Source: Dehalococcoidia bacterium UBA1222
GTDB taxonomy: Bacteria; Chloroflexota; Dehalococcoidia; Dehalococcoidales; UBA1222
Length of the DNA: 29,912 bases
NCBI GenBank assembly: GCA_002309415.1
Contig: DBXC01000005.1
Coordinates: 632 to 30,543, forward strand
Reading direction: 5' to 3'
The notes under the pieces were generated by a model. The model saw only the letters and a list, made by a program, of their open reading frames with translations, was not told where the DNA came from and searched no databases. How positions within the stretch are numbered: position 1 is the stretch's first letter; each line of letters starts with the position of its first letter. The translations under genes and the position numbers were made by a program. Positions 1 to 7,399 of the stretch are shown piece after piece.

Positions 1-162
1 ACCTGGAGTTTTGACGAAGTAGATGAAGATGGTTATATCTGGTTTTATTTGGAAGACGAAGAATATGATTACGTATGGTTTGCGGTCTGTGATAATGGAG
101 ACTGGTACTATGGTGTTATCGGTTATGATTATGATGAATGCATTGAATTCTATACCGATTAG
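1..162 (+). CDS. 3' end of an acidic, aromatic-rich protein of unknown function (partial)
   Basis: Frame 1 is open from the window edge to a TAG at 160-162, giving the last 53 residues of a protein. The tail is very rich in Asp/Glu and in Tyr/Trp/Phe, with phrases such as DEDGYIWFYLEDEEYDYVW and GDWYYGVIGYDYDE. It has no membrane segment and no motif I can assign. The alternation of acidic and aromatic residues suggests a beta-rich extracellular or lipoprotein domain, but that is only a guess. A strong intrinsic terminator starts 30 bases after the stop, which supports a real gene end. No function is assigned. Confidence 0.6.
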   Translation, partial: TWSFDEVDEDGYIWFYLEDEEYDYVWFAVCDNGDWYYGVIGYDYDECIEFYTD

Positions 163-192
163 TTATAAATAATAGTGTAGTTGTGTTCAAAA

Positions 193-232
193 AAACCACG
201 GCAGGTATTATCGGCTATCCCTGCCGTGGTTT
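193..232 (+). terminator. Rho-independent terminator of the upstream partial gene
   Basis: A perfect 13-bp stem (AAACCACGGCAGG at 193-205, CCTGCCGTGGTTT at 220-232) encloses a 14-nt loop. An A-run lies before it and T-rich sequence follows. It lies 30 bases after the stop at 162. The A/T ends make it potentially bidirectional, so it could also stop leftward transcription from the TetR-like gene. Confidence 0.85.
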
Positions 233-285
233 ATATTTCATGCATTCGTTATAACCCTCACTCATCGACAAACATATCTCTATAG

Positions 286-310
286 CAGGGTTCGAGTCTC
301 TGGCGACCCA
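286..310 (+). other. tRNA 3'-end-like fragment (T-arm plus 3' acceptor strand only)
   Basis: CAGGG-TTCGAGT-CTCTG (286-302) folds as a 5-bp T-stem with one G-U pair and a canonical 7-nt T-loop. It is followed by GCGACCC and a discriminator-like A (303-310). A GGGTCGC 5' acceptor strand is not found in the preceding 90 bases, and no D-arm or anticodon arm is visible, so this is not a whole tRNA. It could be a remnant left by integration at a tRNA gene, or chance. The 164-base gap 163-326 otherwise holds only the terminator. Confidence 0.35.
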
Positions 311-326
311 TTTCCTTTTCTATCAG

Positions 327-959
327 CTAATTCAGCAGCTCGTCAGGACTCAAGCCCATCTCATTGAGTGTGATTCCGGCGTCGAGTGAATTCATGATCA
401 GTATCTTGCGGATCTCTCGCGGAGCATGTGTCAGCTGCAGACTTGAATAGTATTCCTGAGCATGCGGATTATTGTTCTTGGTTGATGAACTCATCTCGTC
501 TAATAATCCGTATACCCAGTCTTCGATCTGTTTATTGATCTTGACCGGTATGGTCTTTTTCCCTGTCCCTTTTTTGTATAGTTCCTGGTTGAACCTGATC
601 CAGTAGTATGAAACAAAGGATGACAGGGAGTCATCCTGTTTGCTGGCCATGGCTTTGGGCAGGAATTCCATATAGCGGGAAAAGACCTGCTTCAGTTTGA
701 CGCTGGCTTCTGCGAATTTATCATATCGGCTGAAGGTCTCATCCAGGTCTTTGATGGCATCGTAATACACGTAATTGATCAGAGACTGTTTGGTCTGAAA
801 GCGACTGTAGAATTCCTGTTTGTCCAGATTCGCTCTTTCGGCGATATCTGTTGTAGTGATAGATTCTATCGGCTGTTCATTGATGAGCTGTACGACAGCA
901 TTTATGAGACGTCGTGTGACCGCGTCATCTTTGACGTGTCTGTATTCAAGCAGTTCCAT
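327..959 (-). CDS. TetR/AcrR-like transcriptional regulator
   Basis: A 210-residue protein with an N-terminal TetR-type DNA-binding region: helix 1 around residues 8-25, then a helix-turn-helix (SITTTDIAERANLDKQEFYSRF) around residues 28-50 and the usual K-x-x-L-I after it. The C-terminal 150 residues are helical and variable, as expected for a ligand-binding domain; no ligand can be inferred. The start ATG at 959 is chosen over a 32-residue extension because the TetR fold begins there and a GGAG lies 8-12 bases upstream. The stop of the upstream gene is only 4 bases away, so the two are almost certainly co-transcribed and probably translationally coupled. Confidence 0.8.
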   Translation of the reverse strand: MELLEYRHVKDDAVTRRLINAVVQLINEQPIESITTTDIAERANLDKQEFYSRFQTKQSLINYVYYDAIKDLDETFSRYDKFAEASVKLKQVFSRYMEFLPKAMASKQDDSLSSFVSYYWIRFNQELYKKGTGKKTIPVKINKQIEDWVYGLLDEMSSSTKNNNPHAQEYYSSLQLTHAPREIRKILIMNSLDAGITLNEMGLSPDELLN

Positions 960-963
960 CGTG

Positions 964-1326
964 TTACTCCAAGTATTTATCGGATATTTCTTTAGCCAGC
1001 TTGATATAGAATTCCGACATGGTCTTGCAGTCCCACCTGGTTGCTGCGGCTTCATCCAGCTCCTTGTCTTCTGTCATATCCAGCATATGTAAAACATGAT
1101 GCTGATCCGTCTTATTCAAGGGGCAGTCGAATGCCAAGCAATGATCGCCTGATGAACAATTGCTGTCGACAACGGTCGCTGAAACGATCATGGTCTTTCG
1201 CATGTCGTTCGGTGATGTCGTCAAGTGTCTGACCTTGTTGCAATAGGAACAGACAGCGACCGACAACGTCGAACCGTTTCCCAGATCCATATCGATCCAC
1301 CTTGTCGGATACTTCTTTTCTTCCAT
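964..1326 (-). CDS. Small Cys-rich protein of unknown function, probable metal site
   Basis: A 120-residue soluble protein with no signal peptide. It has a CxxC pair (CSYC, residues 26-29) and a second cluster C57-x5-C63-x4-C68 with His62 nearby, a layout that could hold zinc. Another Cys is at 100. I do not recognise the family. The start ATG at 1326 is supported by GGGGTG about 8 bases upstream. It is the first gene of a leftward two-gene unit ending in the TetR-like regulator. This arrangement suggests a sensor, accessory or co-regulated partner for that regulator, but the role is inference only. Confidence 0.65.
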   Translation of the reverse strand: MEEKKYPTRWIDMDLGNGSTLSVAVCSYCNKVRHLTTSPNDMRKTMIVSATVVDSNCSSGDHCLAFDCPLNKTDQHHVLHMLDMTEDKELDEAAATRWDCKTMSEFYIKLAKEISDKYLE

Positions 1327-1446
1327 TCGTTTTCACCCCATTCGAATGACTTAAGTCTATTTTATGACATTGCGGACATTTTATACAGTTTAATTCCTTA
1401 AGATTGAGATGCTATCCTATTAGAAAGGATCTATAGGAGTCGATCA

Positions 1447-2571
1447 TTGAATAGAAAGATCATTTTCAGCCGAGTAGCAAGTTTGATTGCAGTCATATTA
1501 CTGATTGGCTCTTCTTTGTTGTGTGCGTGTGATCTTTCCTGGATCGACGATCTGCTCACTCCGGCTCATATCTATCCAGATGAATCCAAGACCGGAGTCG
1601 TGACTTGCGATGCTTCGGTCGATTACTGGGGAGAGATCAATTATTTTGAGATTCAGGCTGATGCCAGTATCTACTGGGGCGCACAGTCCTATGAATCCCG
1701 TAATGTAACGGGTGATTACTGGGCAGACATGACCATGGACAGTGCCCTCGAAGATTTCTACAAGAATCTTCTTGAACAGTTCTATCCAATCAGACAGAAG
1801 TATTCTTTAGATGATGATGAATTTGTCGGACTCCTGACTATGTACGTACAGGATATCCCTTATGACAGAGAAGCCGAGACCATTCCCAGATACCCTGTTG
1901 TGACTGCTATCGACAATATTGGTGACTGTGATGAGAAGAGCATGCTTTTAGCCGGCCTCCTGGCTTATGCCGGGTATGATGTCGCGCTCATCGATGTTCC
2001 TGGCCATATGATGGTGGGGATCCGGACCGATGATATCTCGGCATTTGTCGACGGCTATGCCGCCATCGAGACGACTTACCGCTGCTGGCCAATCACATGT
2101 ACGGATGAAGATCCCGATACTGCGTCTATAATGCGGCTTGCTAATAACGGTACCAAAAAGTATAAGTCGGGCGTGAAAGCGCAAGAGATAATTGACTATA
2201 TCTATGAACTCGATGAATACTGGGAAGATATCAGGGAATCTGTTAATCCGCTCTATTATGACTATAAAGATATCGTTGCTGAACGCGATAATTGCGAAGA
2301 CTATCTTCGGGAACTCAACGCTATGTATGATGCCGGTGAGATAACCTATGCAGAGTACAGTCCGTTATGGGATGAATACTACGATAAATACACTGCGCTC
2401 GATCGTATCTCGGTCGACTTATACAATCTGTACTACGACAACTTCAAAACATATGAGGACTGGATCGATTTGTATAATACTGTCGCTGCCTATGCCTCTC
2501 TCGATCTTGATAGGGCGCTCGAGATGATCCACCAGCATCCTTTTGATCCTTCTATTTACTACGAAAAGTAA
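1447..2571 (+). CDS. Lipoprotein with transglutaminase-like (cysteine protease fold) domain
   Basis: 374 residues. Starts at TTG 1447 with AGGAG seven bases upstream (1435-1439). An N-terminal hydrophobic signal ends in a lipobox, L25-C-A-C28, so the protein is probably anchored outside the membrane. Residues about 125-210 resemble the transglutaminase-like core: GDCDEKS with Cys161, GHMMVGI with His187, then the VDGYAAIETT segment carrying the expected acidic residue. This is the Cys-His-Asp/Glu order of that superfamily. The C-terminal 150 residues are rich in Tyr, Asp and Glu, probably helical, and match nothing I know. The substrate could be wall peptide or protein. The gene is monocistronic and divergent from the Cys-rich protein/TetR-like pair. 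Confidence 0.7.
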   Translation: MNRKIIFSRVASLIAVILLIGSSLLCACDLSWIDDLLTPAHIYPDESKTGVVTCDASVDYWGEINYFEIQADASIYWGAQSYESRNVTGDYWADMTMDSALEDFYKNLLEQFYPIRQKYSLDDDEFVGLLTMYVQDIPYDREAETIPRYPVVTAIDNIGDCDEKSMLLAGLLAYAGYDVALIDVPGHMMVGIRTDDISAFVDGYAAIETTYRCWPITCTDEDPDTASIMRLANNGTKKYKSGVKAQEIIDYIYELDEYWEDIRESVNPLYYDYKDIVAERDNCEDYLRELNAMYDAGEITYAEYSPLWDEYYDKYTALDRISVDLYNLYYDNFKTYEDWIDLYNTVAAYASLDLDRALEMIHQHPFDPSIYYEK

Positions 2572-2589
2572 TGTCAAAATATTGACATT
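2570..2589 (+). repeat. AT-rich perfect inverted repeat overlapping the lipoprotein stop codon
   Basis: AATGTCAA-AATA-TTGACATT forms an 8-bp perfect stem with a 4-nt loop that includes the last base of the TAA stop, followed by TTTCC. GC content is low, so it is at best a weak terminator. It could instead be a regulator operator. Confidence 0.35.
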
Positions 2590-2640
2590 TTCCATTTGTG
2601 TAAAATTTATAAAAATCTATAACCTTAGCTTCAAAAAAAA

Positions 2641-2671
2641 TTGACAGTGACGTAACGTCACTTAGTATTCT
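2641..2671 (+). promoter_or_regulatory. MerR-type promoter with operator palindrome in the spacer
   Basis: A consensus -35 TTGACA (2641-2646) is followed after 19 bases by TATTCT (2666-2671). The long 19-bp spacer is the hallmark of MerR-controlled promoters. A perfect palindrome AGTGACGT-A-ACGTCACT (2646-2662) fills the spacer. The MerR gene begins about 30 bases downstream, so autoregulation is the simplest reading. An alternative -10, TAGTAT at 2663, would give a normal 16-bp spacer. Confidence 0.7.
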
Positions 2672-2698
2672 TGTCTAAAAGTTTTGAAAGAAATAGAC

Positions 2699-3094
2699 AT
2701 GAACGACAAGAAGCTTTCTATAGGGGAATTTGCAAAGCTTACGGGTACTACGGTGAGGACACTGCAGTACTACGATTCTATGGATGTACTCAAACCTTCG
2801 TTTTTAGATGCGAATAATCATCGCTTCTATACCGAAGCCGATGAAACACGATATTATCAGGTCGTGGCACTAAAGAAGCTGGGGATGTCTTTGAATCAGA
2901 TCAATGAGTTTATCCAATCTGATTATTCAGATGAGGATGTCCATATCATCATTTCGCGATCCATCAAGCAGACTACTCTTGAGATCAGCAAACTTGAGGA
3001 TTCTATCAAGAAGCTCAACGAACTCAAGCAGAAACTGGCTGACACTTCAGAGCTTGATTGGAAGATGATATACAAGAAATATCTGAAAGACTGA
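2699..3094 (+). CDS. MerR-family transcriptional regulator (short, no effector domain)
   Basis: 131 residues from ATG 2699. The winged helix-turn-helix is typical: LSIGEFAKLTGTTVRTLQYYD near residues 5-25, then a wing with HRFY and the ALKKLGMSLNQI helix. Residues about 80-120 form a dimerisation coiled coil, and the protein then stops, so there is no TipAS-like or metal-binding effector domain and no Cys metal site. An upstream TTG (2684) would add five residues but sits only a few bases from the predicted transcription start. ATG 2699 with GAAAG upstream is preferred. Its own promoter carries a MerR palindrome. No obvious target gene is co-transcribed; the next gene starts 236 bases later. 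Confidence 0.85.
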   Translation: MNDKKLSIGEFAKLTGTTVRTLQYYDSMDVLKPSFLDANNHRFYTEADETRYYQVVALKKLGMSLNQINEFIQSDYSDEDVHIIISRSIKQTTLEISKLEDSIKKLNELKQKLADTSELDWKMIYKKYLKD

Positions 3095-3245
3095 TAGATT
3101 TCATTTTTCAATCGGAATTAAATACAAAGTCCTATTCTTCCGCAAAAAATGAGATTTAGAGAAGAATTGATTCTTCTTTGGCGGCTGTTTGGTATTGGTC
3201 CAGTCGAATTATTTGTAAGAAAAATAAAAAATCTATAAAAATCTC

Positions 3246-3275
3246 TTGACCAAGCTACTACATTCCAATTATCAT
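3246..3275 (+). promoter_or_regulatory. Candidate promoter of the tetrapyrrole/importer operon
   Basis: TTGACC (3246-3251), an 18-bp spacer and TATCAT (3270-3275) precede the operon by 55 bases. A second -10-like TATAAT lies at 3302-3307 without a good -35. The rest of the 3095-3330 gap holds a weak hairpin (AGAAGAA-TTGA-TTCTTCT, 3160-3177), possibly the end of the MerR transcript. No cobalamin riboswitch or other large fold was recognised by eye. Confidence 0.5.
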
Positions 3276-3330
3276 ATGCCGTGGACTTCAAATAATAACA
3301 CTATAATTTAGAAAAGGGCTGTTCATCGAA

Positions 3331-4509
3331 ATGATTAGTTTTACCAAGCTTCTTACAGGCGACTCTTATTTCGGCGACAAGTACAGATACACAACGACAT
3401 CCCATGAACAGAAACATGGCGTTTCTGAAGGAATGGGGCCTGTAGTGGGATGGAACTATACTCGTAAATGCAACTTAAAATGTGTCCATTGTTATTCTCA
3501 GTCCGCCAATCGTGAGTACGAGAATGAACTGACGACCGAAGAAGCTAAGAAAGTCATCGATGATCTTGCTGAATTTAAGGTCCCGACGATTTTGTTTTCC
3601 GGCGGGGAGCCTCTCATCCGTTATGATTTTTTTGAGCTTGCAGAATATGCAGCAAAAAAGGGTATTCGCCCAACGATTTCCACAAACGGCACACTGATTA
3701 CCAAAGAGAAGGCCAAAAGAATCAAGGAAATTGGTGTCGGCTATGTTGGTATTAGTCTTGATGGCCTTAAAGAGACTAATGATAAGTTCCGCGGAGTCGA
3801 TGGTGCTTTTGATGCTGCTATCAAAGGCATACGTAACTGTCGTGAGGTGGATCAGAGAGTCGGTTTCAGATTTACTATCAATAAGAACAATTTCCGTGAT
3901 GTATCCGCAGTACTAGATCTGTTGGAGACGGAGAATGTTGACCGAATCTGTTTCTATCACCTTGTATACACCGGACGCGGCGCCGACATCATGAAAGACG
4001 ATTTGACTCATGAAGAAACTCGCGACACTCTCGATCTGATTATCGAACGCACTCTTGATTTCCATCGCAGAGGCCTCAAGAAAGAGATCCTCATGGTCGA
4101 TAACCATGCTGATGGCCCGTATCTTTATCTCAAATACAAAGACAAAGATCCTGAACGTGCAGCGTTTATCAAAGCTATGCTTCAGAGCAATGGCGGCAAC
4201 CGTTCTGGTATCGCTTTCGCTAATATCGATAATTTAGGCAATGTCCATCCCGATCAGTTCACTCAGAATCACACTGTCGGCAATGTCCGTGAGAAGAAGT
4301 TCGGTGATATATGGACAAGCACTGAAAACCCGATCATGGCTGGGCTTAAGGACAGGAAGAAACTGCTTCCCGAAAAGTGTCAAAAGTGTGGCTGGATCAG
4401 TTGCTGCAATGGTAATTTCCGTGCCCGCGCCGAGGCTGTATCCGGCGATTTCTGGGGATTCGATCCTCAGTGTTTCCTGACAGACGAAGAAAGAGCTGAG
4501 TCATTCTAG
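3331..4509 (+). CDS. Radical SAM tetrapyrrole enzyme, AhbC/NirJ1 type
   Basis: 392 residues. The radical SAM cluster motif is C47-x3-C51-x2-C54 (CNLKCVHC), with GGEP at 91-94 for SAM binding and a C-terminal SPASM/twitch-like Cys set (C350, C353, C358, C359, C381) for an auxiliary Fe-S cluster. The N-terminus (MISFTKLLTGDSYFGDKYRY, then GPVVGWNYTRKCNLKC) matches my knowledge of AhbC and NirJ1 proteins. AhbC removes acetate side chains from didecarboxysiroheme to give Fe-coproporphyrin III. NirJ acts on the same substrate for haem d1, and NirJ1 homologues in clostridia are less defined. The AhbA and AhbB genes directly follow. AAGGG lies 12 bases before the ATG. The family is secure; AhbC versus NirJ1 is not settled from sequence alone. 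Confidence 0.85.
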   Translation: MISFTKLLTGDSYFGDKYRYTTTSHEQKHGVSEGMGPVVGWNYTRKCNLKCVHCYSQSANREYENELTTEEAKKVIDDLAEFKVPTILFSGGEPLIRYDFFELAEYAAKKGIRPTISTNGTLITKEKAKRIKEIGVGYVGISLDGLKETNDKFRGVDGAFDAAIKGIRNCREVDQRVGFRFTINKNNFRDVSAVLDLLETENVDRICFYHLVYTGRGADIMKDDLTHEETRDTLDLIIERTLDFHRRGLKKEILMVDNHADGPYLYLKYKDKDPERAAFIKAMLQSNGGNRSGIAFANIDNLGNVHPDQFTQNHTVGNVREKKFGDIWTSTENPIMAGLKDRKKLLPEKCQKCGWISCCNGNFRARAEAVSGDFWGFDPQCFLTDEERAESF

Positions 4510-4513
4510 TCCT

Positions 4514-4981
4514 ATGTATCAGATCGATTCAGTTGATAGGGAATTATTGCGTGTTTTGCAGGGTGGACTGCCGGTCTGCAGCCATCCGTATGCAGAGGTC
4601 GCAGTGACTCTCGGCATCTCTGAAGAAGAGGTCATGAGACGCATAGCCGTACTTAAAGATTCCCATATAATCCGACGTCTTACTGGTTTCTTTGATTCTC
4701 AAAGTCTGGGTTATACTTCAGCACTTCTGGCCATGCATGTGGATGATGAGGACATCGAAAAGATGGCTGAGCTTCTCAATACTATCCCAGGCATAACTCA
4801 CAATTATATTAGGACCCACGAATTAAATATGTGGTTCACCCTTACTGTCGACAGTGAGGATGCTTTCAAAAGCATCGTGGCCAAAATTGAGGCCAGTAAA
4901 CTTACTCGACGTGTCATTCGCCTTGCACAGAGCGAACAGTTTAAGATCGGCGTTTCCTTCGATCTGGGAGGTGACAGATGA
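4514..4981 (+). CDS. ahbA: Siroheme decarboxylase subunit AhbA (NirD/L/G/H family)
   Basis: 155 residues of the Lrp/AsnC-like siroheme decarboxylase family: an N-terminal degenerate helix-turn-helix (residues about 5-55), the IIRRLTGFFD linker, then a ferredoxin-like RAM domain with ITHNYIR and ELNMWFTLTV. With AhbB it forms the cytoplasmic heterodimer that decarboxylates siroheme at C12 and C18 to didecarboxysiroheme. The start lies 4 bases after the radical SAM stop and its SD is weak, suggesting coupled translation. Its stop overlaps the AhbB start (ATGA). A DNA-binding Lrp regulator is the alternative, but the paired paralogue and the radical SAM neighbour argue for the enzyme. A versus B rests on gene order and on the WFTL versus NFYTMVH motifs. 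Confidence 0.85.
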   Translation: MYQIDSVDRELLRVLQGGLPVCSHPYAEVAVTLGISEEEVMRRIAVLKDSHIIRRLTGFFDSQSLGYTSALLAMHVDDEDIEKMAELLNTIPGITHNYIRTHELNMWFTLTVDSEDAFKSIVAKIEASKLTRRVIRLAQSEQFKIGVSFDLGGDR

Positions 4982-5466
4982 TTGAATTGTCTGCTCTTGA
5001 GATCGAACTGATCCGCCAGCTTCAGGAAGAGTTTCCGGTATGTTCAGATCCATACGCTGTGATTGCTTCTAGGATTGGAACTACCGAAGAAGACGTGCTG
5101 CGAATGATCCGGTCATTCACGGATAAAGGTTATCTGCGCAGGATCGGCGCATTGCTTTATCAGTCGTCAGTAGGATATCGCATCAATGCGATGCTTGTAT
5201 GGGATGCCGATGAGGAGATATTAAGGGAAAAGAAGAATGAGCTCGTTTCTATTCCCAATATCACTCACTGCTATATCCGTAATCGAGATATGGATTTCGA
5301 TTACAACTTCTACACCATGGTCCATGTTCATGACGAAGATGAACTCAAAGGGCTGGTGGAAATGATCTCTGGGTTGATACGGCCGAAAAAATATGCGGAT
5401 CTTAGAACGGTCCGGGAACTCAAGAAGATCAAGATGAAATATTTTATTGAGAAAAATGGAGAATAA
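4978..5466 (+). CDS. ahbB: Siroheme decarboxylase subunit AhbB (NirD/L/G/H family)
   Basis: 162 residues, paralogous to the preceding AhbA: both begin with an LxxLQ helix followed by FPVCS/LPVCS-x-PY and the degenerate helix-turn-helix. The linker here is YLRRIGALLY, and the RAM-domain core is ITHCYIRNRDMDFDYNFYTMVH, characteristic of the B-type subunit. It pairs with AhbA to form the siroheme decarboxylase. A strong GGGAGGTG (4967-4974) and the ATGA overlap with ahbA indicate coupled, near-equal synthesis of the two subunits. The binding-protein gene of the importer begins 3 bases after this stop, so enzyme and transporter share a transcript. Confidence 0.87.
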   Translation: MIELSALEIELIRQLQEEFPVCSDPYAVIASRIGTTEEDVLRMIRSFTDKGYLRRIGALLYQSSVGYRINAMLVWDADEEILREKKNELVSIPNITHCYIRNRDMDFDYNFYTMVHVHDEDELKGLVEMISGLIRPKKYADLRTVRELKKIKMKYFIEKNGE

Positions 5467-5469
5467 GTA

Positions 5470-6411
5470 GTGAAAAGGTTATTTGGGGTATTTTTTGCTT
5501 TACTTATGATTTTCTCTCTGGTCGGTTGTAACGGCGGGGGAGGAAACAATAAGGGGGATCTTTCCTATACCTTCGTAGATGATCTCGGATATGAAGTTAC
5601 TGTAACTTCAGCTAAGCGAGTCATCACTCTCAGCGGCAGCTATGCTGAGATTTGGTGTCTTGCTGGTGGCAAGGATACTATCGTTGCAACATCAGATAAT
5701 ACCTGGACAGATTTTGATTTGGGACTTAGTGAAGACGTCATCAACGTCGGTGCCATCAAGTCTCCGAATACTGAAGCCATCTATTCTGCGGCAGGCGATC
5801 TCATCATTTGTAGCTGCAACACTGAAGCCAATATCGAACTTCGAGATGCCTTTATTCAGGCAGGTCTTACGCCGATTTTCTTCGATGTCAACGAATTCGA
5901 AGATTATCTCAGGATGCTCAAACACTGCACTGAGATCACTGGCATGACCGAGAACTATAAGAAATATGGTACCGATATCCAGAGTTCTATCGATGAACAG
6001 CTGGCTCGACCTGATGGTACTCATGCTACCGTACTCTGTATCAGACAGATGGGCAGCAAGTGGTACGTCAAAGGAAGCAAGGACTATATGCTGGGTCAGA
6101 TGCTCGCTGAATTAGGTACTACTAATATTGCTGATTCCGATACGTCACTGACTGATAATCTCAGTGTCGAGAAGATCATCCAGGATGATCCTGATTACGT
6201 CTTCATTGTTCCTTATAGCGTCGACGGTGAAGCCGGCCGTAAGGTGGTTGAAGAGACCCTGTTCAAGAACGAAGCATGGGCCAGTCTCAGAGCAGTCCAG
6301 GAAGGTCGAGTGATCGTATTGGATTATTCACTGTATGGCCTGAAACCGAATGCCAACTGGGGCAAAGCTTATGAAGTCCTCGCAGACGTCCTCTATCCGA
6401 AAACGAAATAA
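5470..6411 (+). CDS. FecB/BtuF-type substrate-binding lipoprotein (iron complex, haem or cobalamin class)
   Basis: 313 residues from GTG 5470, with GGAG seven bases upstream. The signal peptide ends in the lipobox LVGC (Cys20), then a Gly/Asn linker. The mature part has the cluster A-2/periplasmic-binding arrangement: KRVITLSGSYAEIWCLAGGKDTIV, an NTEAIYSAAGDLIICS strand, a central helix, and the C-terminal DDPDYVFIV and ALRAVQ-like segments. The family binds Fe-siderophores, haem, cobalamin or related metal complexes; the ligand cannot be read here. Its place between AhbB and a precorrin-2 dehydrogenase favours an iron or tetrapyrrole substrate. The 3' end overlaps the permease gene by 41 bases. 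Confidence 0.85.
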   Translation: MKRLFGVFFALLMIFSLVGCNGGGGNNKGDLSYTFVDDLGYEVTVTSAKRVITLSGSYAEIWCLAGGKDTIVATSDNTWTDFDLGLSEDVINVGAIKSPNTEAIYSAAGDLIICSCNTEANIELRDAFIQAGLTPIFFDVNEFEDYLRMLKHCTEITGMTENYKKYGTDIQSSIDEQLARPDGTHATVLCIRQMGSKWYVKGSKDYMLGQMLAELGTTNIADSDTSLTDNLSVEKIIQDDPDYVFIVPYSVDGEAGRKVVEETLFKNEAWASLRAVQEGRVIVLDYSLYGLKPNANWGKAYEVLADVLYPKTK

Positions 6412-7399
6412 CAATGCGCCTTTAGTATATGCAGTGCTCTTCGCACTGCTTATACTGGCAATCATATTGGGTATCATCCAGGGAGCCGTTCACGTCTCTC
6501 TGGGTGACATCTTTAATGCCTTATTGGGGCGTTCTGTAGGGACGCCCTCATATAACATCATTGTCCTTTCAAGACTCCCTAGGACACTGGGATGTCTGGT
6601 GGCCGGTGCTGCTCTGGCTGTCTCCGGTTCTATCATCCAGATCGTTCTTTCTAATCCTTTAGCAGCTCCCAATGTCATCGGTGTCAATTCCGGTGCGGGA
6701 CTTGCTATTGCTGTCTGCGGTGCAATCTTTCCGACTCAGGTCGGCCTGCATCCGATAGCTGCCTTTATTGGTGCGCTTACGGCTGTATTATTAGTGTTGT
6801 TCATCTCACAGAAAGCGGGCGCTTCTAAGATCACGACGGTCCTTGCCGGTGTGGCGGTGGCGGCGGTCTTTGCCGCGATGATCGATGCTGTTGTCACAGT
6901 ATTCCCAGATTCTCTGATCGGCTATACCAGTTTCAGGATTGGCGGACTTGCCAACGTCTCAATTAAAAATATCCTGCCTGCGATGTATATCATCATCGTT
7001 GCTATTATTATCCTGCTCTGTATGAGCAATGAGATCGACGTATTATCTCTTGGTAATGACACTGCCAAGAGCCTTGGCCTTAGAGTAAAACCATTGAGGA
7101 TCATCCTATTGGCTCTTGGTGCCGCATTGGCAGGTGCTGCTGTATCTTTTGCTGGTCTTTTAGGTTTCGTAGGACTCATCGTGCCGCATATCATGCGTCA
7201 TTTCGTGGGCGAGGACAGTTTTAATCTCATGGCGACCAGCGCCCTTGGCGGTGCTATCCTCGTGACTCTTTGTGATGTTTCCACCAGACTGATTTTTGCT
7301 CCTTACGAGATGCCTGTTGGTATTCTTTTGTCTTGTATCGGCGGACCTTTCTTCATTTGGTTGCTTTTGATGCAGCGCAAGAGGAGGACCAATGATTGA
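6371..7399 (+). CDS. FecCD/BtuC-type ABC transporter permease
   Basis: 342 residues from ATG 6371, inside the end of the binding-protein gene, with GGGG eight bases upstream; an ATG at 6350 would add seven residues and lacks this site. The protein is hydrophobic with about ten membrane segments. It carries FecCD signatures: LSRLPRTLGCLVAGAALAVSG near residues 60-80, NPLAAPNVIGVNSGAGLA after it, and the C-terminal GFVGLIVPHIMRH that contacts the ATPase. It should homodimerise to form the import channel for the preceding binding protein. The ATPase gene overlaps its end by 8 bases. Confidence 0.9.
   Translation: MKSSQTSSIRKRNNNAPLVYAVLFALLILAIILGIIQGAVHVSLGDIFNALLGRSVGTPSYNIIVLSRLPRTLGCLVAGAALAVSGSIIQIVLSNPLAAPNVIGVNSGAGLAIAVCGAIFPTQVGLHPIAAFIGALTAVLLVLFISQKAGASKITTVLAGVAVAAVFAAMIDAVVTVFPDSLIGYTSFRIGGLANVSIKNILPAMYIIIVAIIILLCMSNEIDVLSLGNDTAKSLGLRVKPLRIILLALGAALAGAAVSFAGLLGFVGLIVPHIMRHFVGEDSFNLMATSALGGAILVTLCDVSTRLIFAPYEMPVGILLSCIGGPFFIWLLLMQRKRRTND

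Noticed and set aside
286..310. A complete tRNA gene
   Set aside because: Only the T-arm and 3' acceptor strand are present; no complementary 5' strand, D-arm or anticodon arm upstream.
964..1055. N-terminal 32-residue extension of the TetR-like protein
   Set aside because: It overlaps the upstream gene, and the DNA-binding fold and SD support the ATG at 959.
3095..3330. A cobalamin or other riboswitch ahead of the tetrapyrrole operon
   Set aside because: No conserved B12-box-like element or large multi-stem fold was visible; only a weak hairpin and promoter elements.
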